Positions 59,262-64,000 of a stretch of 64,000 bases of DNA are shown here, in pieces. Numbering within the stretch: position 1 is the stretch's first letter; every line of letters starts with the position of its first letter. Under the pieces are notes generated by a model. That model ran no database searches. It was not told the DNA's origin and worked only from the letters and a program-made list of their open reading frames with translations. The stretch is taken from assembly GCA_030407085.1 (NCBI GenBank), contig CM059587.1:108051501-108115500 (forward strand), in the 5' to 3' direction. Both the position numbers and the translations under genes were made by a program. Source of the stretch: Trichopria drosophilae. Taxonomy: Eukaryota > Arthropoda > Insecta > Hymenoptera > Diapriidae.

Positions 59262-59926
59262 AAAAATGATCATATTTTACAATTACGCGTTCGATTCGTC
59301 GAACATTATTTACAATTTTCGAGGTGCCATAAAAAATAACTTGTACAGCATCATAAAGCCTGTGAAAAATATATATTATATTAATTTTTTATAATAGTAA
59401 AGTCGGAAATCCCAGGCGCAGCGATTTCATGCCGCGTAGAGACACAGCCGATTCACCGCTGAGCCGCTGACGCGGAACTCGCACTTTGAGAGCGCTCTAC
59501 AAGGAGTATTTTTCAACAAAAGTGAACGTATAATATATAAAAATTGTTCATTTTTTTATGCTCTACAACTTTTATTTGAAAAGTTTTTCATTTCCGATCG
59601 AAACTTTCGAGTAAAACGCAAAAAACTAAAAATTTATCTCTTTTATTTTACTTAATTCTTCGAAAAGTTATAGAACATAATTTGTAGAGCGGGAAAACCC
59701 CGTTAAAATGAGCTATTATAAAAGTATTTTGCCTTATTAGAATCCGAGTTATCGCCAAAAAACGATTTTTTTACGTTTTTTAGTCTAGCAAAAGAAGCAC
59801 GCGCTCTCAGGTGCTGAAAAATGAGAGTTAAGCTTTTCTCGATGTCCCCTACAACCTAGAAAAAAAAAATTGCTACTAGGAATTTTGTCTTTTTCAAGCC
59901 TTTTTTTTGTACATAGTGACTGGACT
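59262..59926. repeat. Right terminal inverted repeat of the 7-kb element
   Basis: Inverted copy of 52964-53625. Just outside its tip, GAGTCCAGTCACTC at 59939 repeats the terminal phrase once more and pairs with GAGTAACTGGACTC at 59985-59998. Confidence 0.88.
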
Positions 59927-60260
59927 AATACTATTGTTGAGTCCAGTCACTCTTTGAATTAGAGTTATTATGCTGTTATAACAAGAGTAACTGGACTCTT
60001 CAATGGTCTCCCTATTGCGGCTAGACGTAGTCTTAATATGAACACATTCTTAAGACATGCCTTACCAGGTATACTACGGTACACCTAATTCTACACCATA
60101 ACTTACAAATCAATCTTCATTTAGTTTTTATTTAGTTTATAATTTTACTGTTACCCTATCTTATACTTCACAACTGCAACGATATCGTTTGTTTTATATT
60201 GTAAAGGTTCTTTGACCCGTAGATTTTTTATTAAATAAATAAATAAATAAATAAATAAAA
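59927..60260 (+). mobile_element. Non-LTR retrotransposon 3' end with (AAAT)n tail
   Basis: After a stop-containing start, the plus strand reads GLFNGLPIAARRSLNMNTFL near 59995-60055, which has the look of the last residues of a LINE ORF2. It then has a 3' untranslated stretch and an AAATA/AAAT tail at about 60230-60258. Short, so the assignment is tentative. Confidence 0.5.
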
Positions 60261-60390
60261 CCATTTCAAGCTAAAAATTATGCAATGAAAAGACTTTTCT
60301 AAAATGTTAAGGGGCTCCAGATTACCTGACATTTGTGACTGATTATAATTTTAATGACTTGTAGGTATTTTTATTGAAAAAAGACATATA

Positions 60391-61982
60391 TCCGCTAAAC
60401 AATATTCCGTTACAGCAACATCTTTGAAACGTCGCATTATAGCCATGCGACCAAACTTGTTTCATTGCAAAAACATTTTTGTGACGTCCTTGAAACCAGA
60501 AATGCCCTGCCACATTTACGGTTTTTAAATAACGTTTCATTCGTAACGTACCTGCGACGTTTGAAAACTATACATCCAACGTTGTAAAAACGTTACATTA
60601 AACGGTCATAAATAAAAATTATAAGAAATTCGACGAATTATTTTATTCAATTCGAATTTTATTATTATTTATGTATCGTTAGATATGTTATGAAAGAATG
60701 TAGTTTTATAATTTTGCTCGCAAATAAATCTATGAATCTAAGAAAAATCCATCCCGACCGAGGATCGAACCCGGGTCCACCGGTTACAATGCTGACGTCT
60801 TAACCACTACGCTACGCTCGCATACGTATTACCATGCGAACGAGAGCTCTTATACTCAATCGTAGAAGGCTTCTTGATAATTGCGGGTTTAGTTTAAACA
60901 AGACATGTTTAATTATTTTTGTCATTTCTATATCAGGCATAATAATATTTTAATATTATTTGACTATTTTGTAGTAATTTATTGTAATTTAAATAAATAT
61001 TTTTAAGATATCCGTATAATATTTTTTTTAACCGAAATTGATTAATAGGCACTGTTTAAAAAAATGTAAAGTTAATTGACACACGTATATTTTACAAATG
61101 CACTACTTAGAAATAGTTATGAATTACGCGGATATTAAAATTAACATAAGTGAACCAATTTTTAAATTATGAATTATATTTAATACAATTTACATTAAAA
61201 ATAATACGGTGCGAGTTATTTTTCTGGACAAGTGACGGAAATTTACAAATTTTGTACATAAATATATTAAAAGGGAGCGAGTTTTTTCAAATAAATACAC
61301 TGTATATATAAAATGCATATTCTCTAAATATTACAAAACCCGTTTCAATTTCAAATGTGAAGTATAACAATAGTTAAATTTCACTTGATTGCAGTCTTAG
61401 TCTCAAATTACTCTATATTTTAAATTAATTTTTACAGTAATATTACAAAAAAAATATTGAATTTATTGGACATCAATGCATTCAAGTTACACACGTATAA
61501 GAAATAAAAAGAACAAAATTAATAATAGCAAATAATATTATGCACCAGAAAAAAGAATAATTATAAGAAGAAAAAGATTGCATGTAAATCGTGCTAATAT
61601 ACGAAAACAAATGCTGCATCCGAACGCTTCCGAATCTTGAAGGCGAAGTCTGAGATGGAACCGGCCGAAACGATAGAAGATATGCAATAAATCATGTCTA
61701 CGAAACGTCGCATTCGTCACATTACATGAATGTGACGTTAGTAACCTGAATGCGACGTTTTAAATTTCCTTGGTGATTTTGTGACGTTGCAGAAACGATT
61801 CCATAAAACGTTTTTAAAACTGTTATAAAGTGACATTCTGATAATGTTACGCATTAGCTTTGCGTATTTAGATATTGTGTAACGTGGTGTAAACGGCATC
61901 AAGAAGTTGTTACGAAACGTTACGTTTTTGCCATAAATGGGATAACATGTAACGTTTCATTTACGTTACATGTTTAGCGGGT
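60391..61982. mobile_element. 1.6-kb TIR element with CCGCTAAACA ends, inserted in a tandem repeat
   Basis: Starts CCGCTAAACA and ends TGTTTAGCGG. Subterminal regions are rich in AACGTTACGT-type phrases in both directions (60500-60600 and 61700-61970). The uninterrupted site survives in the next tandem unit (GACGTATATATGTGGTCACA at about 62346), which fixes both borders. No transposase frame is seen, but it carries a tRNA-like SINE head (60745-60825). Confidence 0.85.
60745..60825 (-). mobile_element. tRNA-derived SINE head within the 60391-61982 element
   Basis: On the minus strand: GCGAGCGTAGCGTAGTGGTT (A-box), CCGGGTTCGATCCTCGG (B-box), then GTCGGGATGG. It shares both halves with the split SINE at 9890-10795. 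The anticodon stem is poorly paired, so it is not called a functional tRNA. Confidence 0.6.
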
Positions 61983-62610
61983 ATGTGGTCACAATAATAT
62001 TGTTAATGTGTTAATATGTTTTCAAGAAACGCCAAAGCCTTTCGAGCTTAAAACTTTCCAACTACAAAAGTTGTAAGATATTTTACCAGTTGCTTGTATA
62101 ACTGAAGTTTGATATTTTAGTTACGTTGCCATTTCAATGGCTTTAAGGTATTTGTAATGAGACAAGGGTTATACGTAGTTATAAGAATAGTGTTAATACA
62201 TTTCAGTAACAGTTCACCATTTCAAGCTACAAATTTTACAACGAAAAGACTTTTCTAGAATTTTAAGAGACGCTGGATTATCTCAGATTAAAAATTTGTG
62301 ATTAGTTATAACTTTAATGACTTGTAGGTATTTTTATTGAAAAAAGACGTATATATGTGGTCACAATAATAATGTTTATATGTTTTCAAGAACCGCTAAA
62401 GCCCTTTGAGCTGAAAACTTTTCAACGACAAAAGTTGCATATATTACCAGTCGCTAACGTAATTCAAGTTTGAAATTTTGATTACGTTGCAATTTCAATG
62501 GCTTTCAGGTATTTGCATTAAAAATAAGGCTGATACGTAGTTAAAATGTGTAGTTCACCGTTTCAAGCTACAAATTTTGCAACGAAAAACTTTCCTATCG
62601 TGTTTTAGTA

Positions 62611-64000
62611 ATAGATTTAGATTTTAAGCGACGATGGTGTATCTTAAAGTCGAATAAAATTTTGGTTTATTATAATTCACCTGAGTGTGTAATAAATAAA
62701 AAAAAAATTCTAAACCTGCTGCTCATATACTTTCCGAAGACCTTGGGCAGCTGATAACTGGGATCGGTTCAGACAGCGATGTTATTTTCCAGCATCCAAC
62801 GATAACATTCAATAAATTTTGCAGCTTCCAGACAAGCTGCAAAGAAAAGCTGCAAGCACCAAGAATCACTATGCTTTAATTTACGAATATATCACTAATT
62901 TTGATTACATGCAATAATAGTGCATCGGTATATAACTAATTGCAGATATATAATAAATTTCTAAACCTAACCTGACTGTTGAAAATTGCCGCTGAAAACA
63001 CCATACGTTGAGAACACGCTGAGAACATCGTTATCGGGAACGTCATCTACATCGGCTTCACACTCCCGTCTCGTCCGGACACAGCATATTCACCTCAAAA
63101 AAATCTGAAGTAAAATTACATTTCATAAATGTAATGGTTTACTGTGAGTTTCGTGGTTAAATTACACATTTGTTGTAATTTTTCAGCGATTTTCATAGGT
63201 TTGTACAGTAAATATGTAATATTACAATAAAACTGTAATTTTTACAACGAGAATCATTGCACACAAAAATACCACTGATAATTGTGATAAAAAAAAAATC
63301 ATAGTACTCATAAGGATTGGTAAGGCGACGCATGTCTTGTGTGCGCTCTCTCGTAAATTTGGACTTATTATTAATTGGTGCTACTTTTCTATTCTGAGTG
63401 TTGCAGGCAGGGCTTATGCAGTTGCTCTGCTATTGTGTGGTGCCATTTCACATCTAAAATAGCATATCTATGCCTGTATTTGCTTTTTCGACATTAATTT
63501 GCTTGGATTTCCAACGATTTTCCGGTGTGCTTCTCATCATCGCTTCATCACGTAGGCGCAGGTTACACGCTGATTTTAAACATTTATTTTTCGCTATAGC
63601 CAAGTAAGTGAACTACGGCCCACCTGTACGCCACTCTTACTCATTGGAAGCCAAGTAGTATCTTTCTAGCATCTATAGGATACGTATTAAATGTCGGGAT
63701 ACACTCAAAGGTCATACATATATGCCTCCTAATTTATATTTTTCCTGATTTCAACGGGTATCGATTTTTATATTCTAAATACTATCTTTCCTTTTGCGAA
63801 AAATTATTTTGTTAAAAATTCTTTCAATTTGCAATTTAGAAATTAATATAAGCAAATTAATCAAATTTGTAAACACGTCGTTTCGGTTTATAAATTATTG
63901 TGTGTTTATGTTTATATTTATTATCGTGATATATCATCTATCGTGTACGTATAGTGTACTGCTCGGTTGCCTTCATATAAAGTTCATATTTCATTTCATA
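62611..64000. other. Right edge, no recognised gene
   Basis: AT-rich DNA. 63095-63260 carries GTAAAATTACA/TGTAATTTTTAC-type inverted phrases reminiscent of the TACACTGTAAAAA MITE family, but clear ends were not found. No coding similarity recognised up to the window end. Confidence 0.4.

Larger units (their letters stand above)
52964..59926 (-). mobile_element. About 7-kb element with about 650-base terminal inverted repeats carrying a giant CXC/PIN-like gene
   Basis: The left arm (52964 to about 53625) and right arm (about 59262 to 59926) are long inverted copies. For example, AGTCCAGTCACTATGTACA is at the left tip and its complement at the right tip, CTAGGTTGTAGGGGACATCG is mirrored near 59845, and GCGTCAGCGGCTCAGCGGTG at 53411 is mirrored near 59465. 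A possible 3-base AAT duplication flanks the tips. Between the arms lies one long minus-strand gene (58995-53984) with almost no spare sequence. This layout, long TIRs around a single large protein gene, is that of a DNA transposon, but no standard DDE transposase is recognised. A solo LTR later inserted at 54043-54647. Confidence 0.75.
60261..62610. repeat. Tandem repeat of about 340-365 bases, interrupted by a transposon
   Basis: Unit 1 is 60261-60390 plus 61983-62210, unit 2 is 62211-62550, and unit 3 begins at 62551 and is cut short. Shared landmarks: CCATTTCAAGCTA at 60261, 62218 and (CCGTTTCAAGCTA) 62558; GACTTGTAGGTATTTTTATT at 60358 and about 62311; TATGTGGTCACAATAATA at about 61983 and 62356. 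Units differ by scattered substitutions and small indels. Confidence 0.85.

Overview
The window is AT-rich, intron-rich eukaryotic nuclear DNA from an arthropod. Two conserved insect genes can be reconstructed exon by exon. Their protein sequences, the low GC content and the many short inverted-repeat transposons fit a hymenopteran, possibly an ant; that placement is an inference and no species is claimed.

Host genes. (1) 326-7653, minus strand: the peroxisomal multifunctional enzyme type 2 gene (HSD17B4 / Mfe2). Twelve exons are visible, covering the whole dehydrogenase domain and the catalytic start of the hydratase domain; the rest lies beyond the left edge. (2) 36011-41171, plus strand: Bicaudal D (BicD), the dynein cargo adaptor, complete from ATG to stop in seven coding exons. 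There is also a possible in-frame 33-base microexon, a likely non-coding first exon in a CpG-rich block near 30.5-31 kb, and a long 3' untranslated region. The two genes are divergent, about 23 kb apart between HSD17B4 and the putative BicD promoter, and nothing in the sequence links their functions.

Mobile DNA fills most of the rest. 3-31 kb holds terminal-inverted-repeat elements (3117-3760 and 11547-12320 are copies of one family; 8252-9394 and 16757-17757 share a GGGGAGA-type terminus; 22417-22758, 26127-26521, 29335-29748 and 29835-30195 are MITEs). It also holds foldback elements (9937-10738 inside a tRNA-like SINE; 21345-21868) and remnants of non-LTR retrotransposons (reverse transcriptase at 3911-4340 and 17790-18910, ORF1 at 23920-24450, endonuclease at 25150-25930). 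BicD intron 1 holds an element with four regularly spaced internal motifs (31669-32601).

43.8-45.5 kb holds a broken, relatively GC-rich coding block on the minus strand that looks like an endogenous virus-like or otherwise foreign gene of unassigned family. A SINE with perfect 11-base target duplications sits beside it.

49.7-60 kb is the most unusual part. A roughly 7-kb segment (52964-59926) is bounded by about 650-base terminal inverted repeats. It carries one intronless, about 1,470-residue open frame, now broken, with N-terminal Cys/His modules, a PIN-like acidic region and a C-terminal CXC (tesmin/TSO1-like) domain. A solo LTR sits inside its last exon-like stretch, and a second copy of the same LTR, with a 5-base target duplication, lies 3.7 kb away in the opposite orientation. 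A gypsy-type gag fragment abuts the left end. 60.3-62.6 kb is a tandem repeat of about 350 bases split by a 1.6-kb transposon, with the empty site kept in the next repeat unit.
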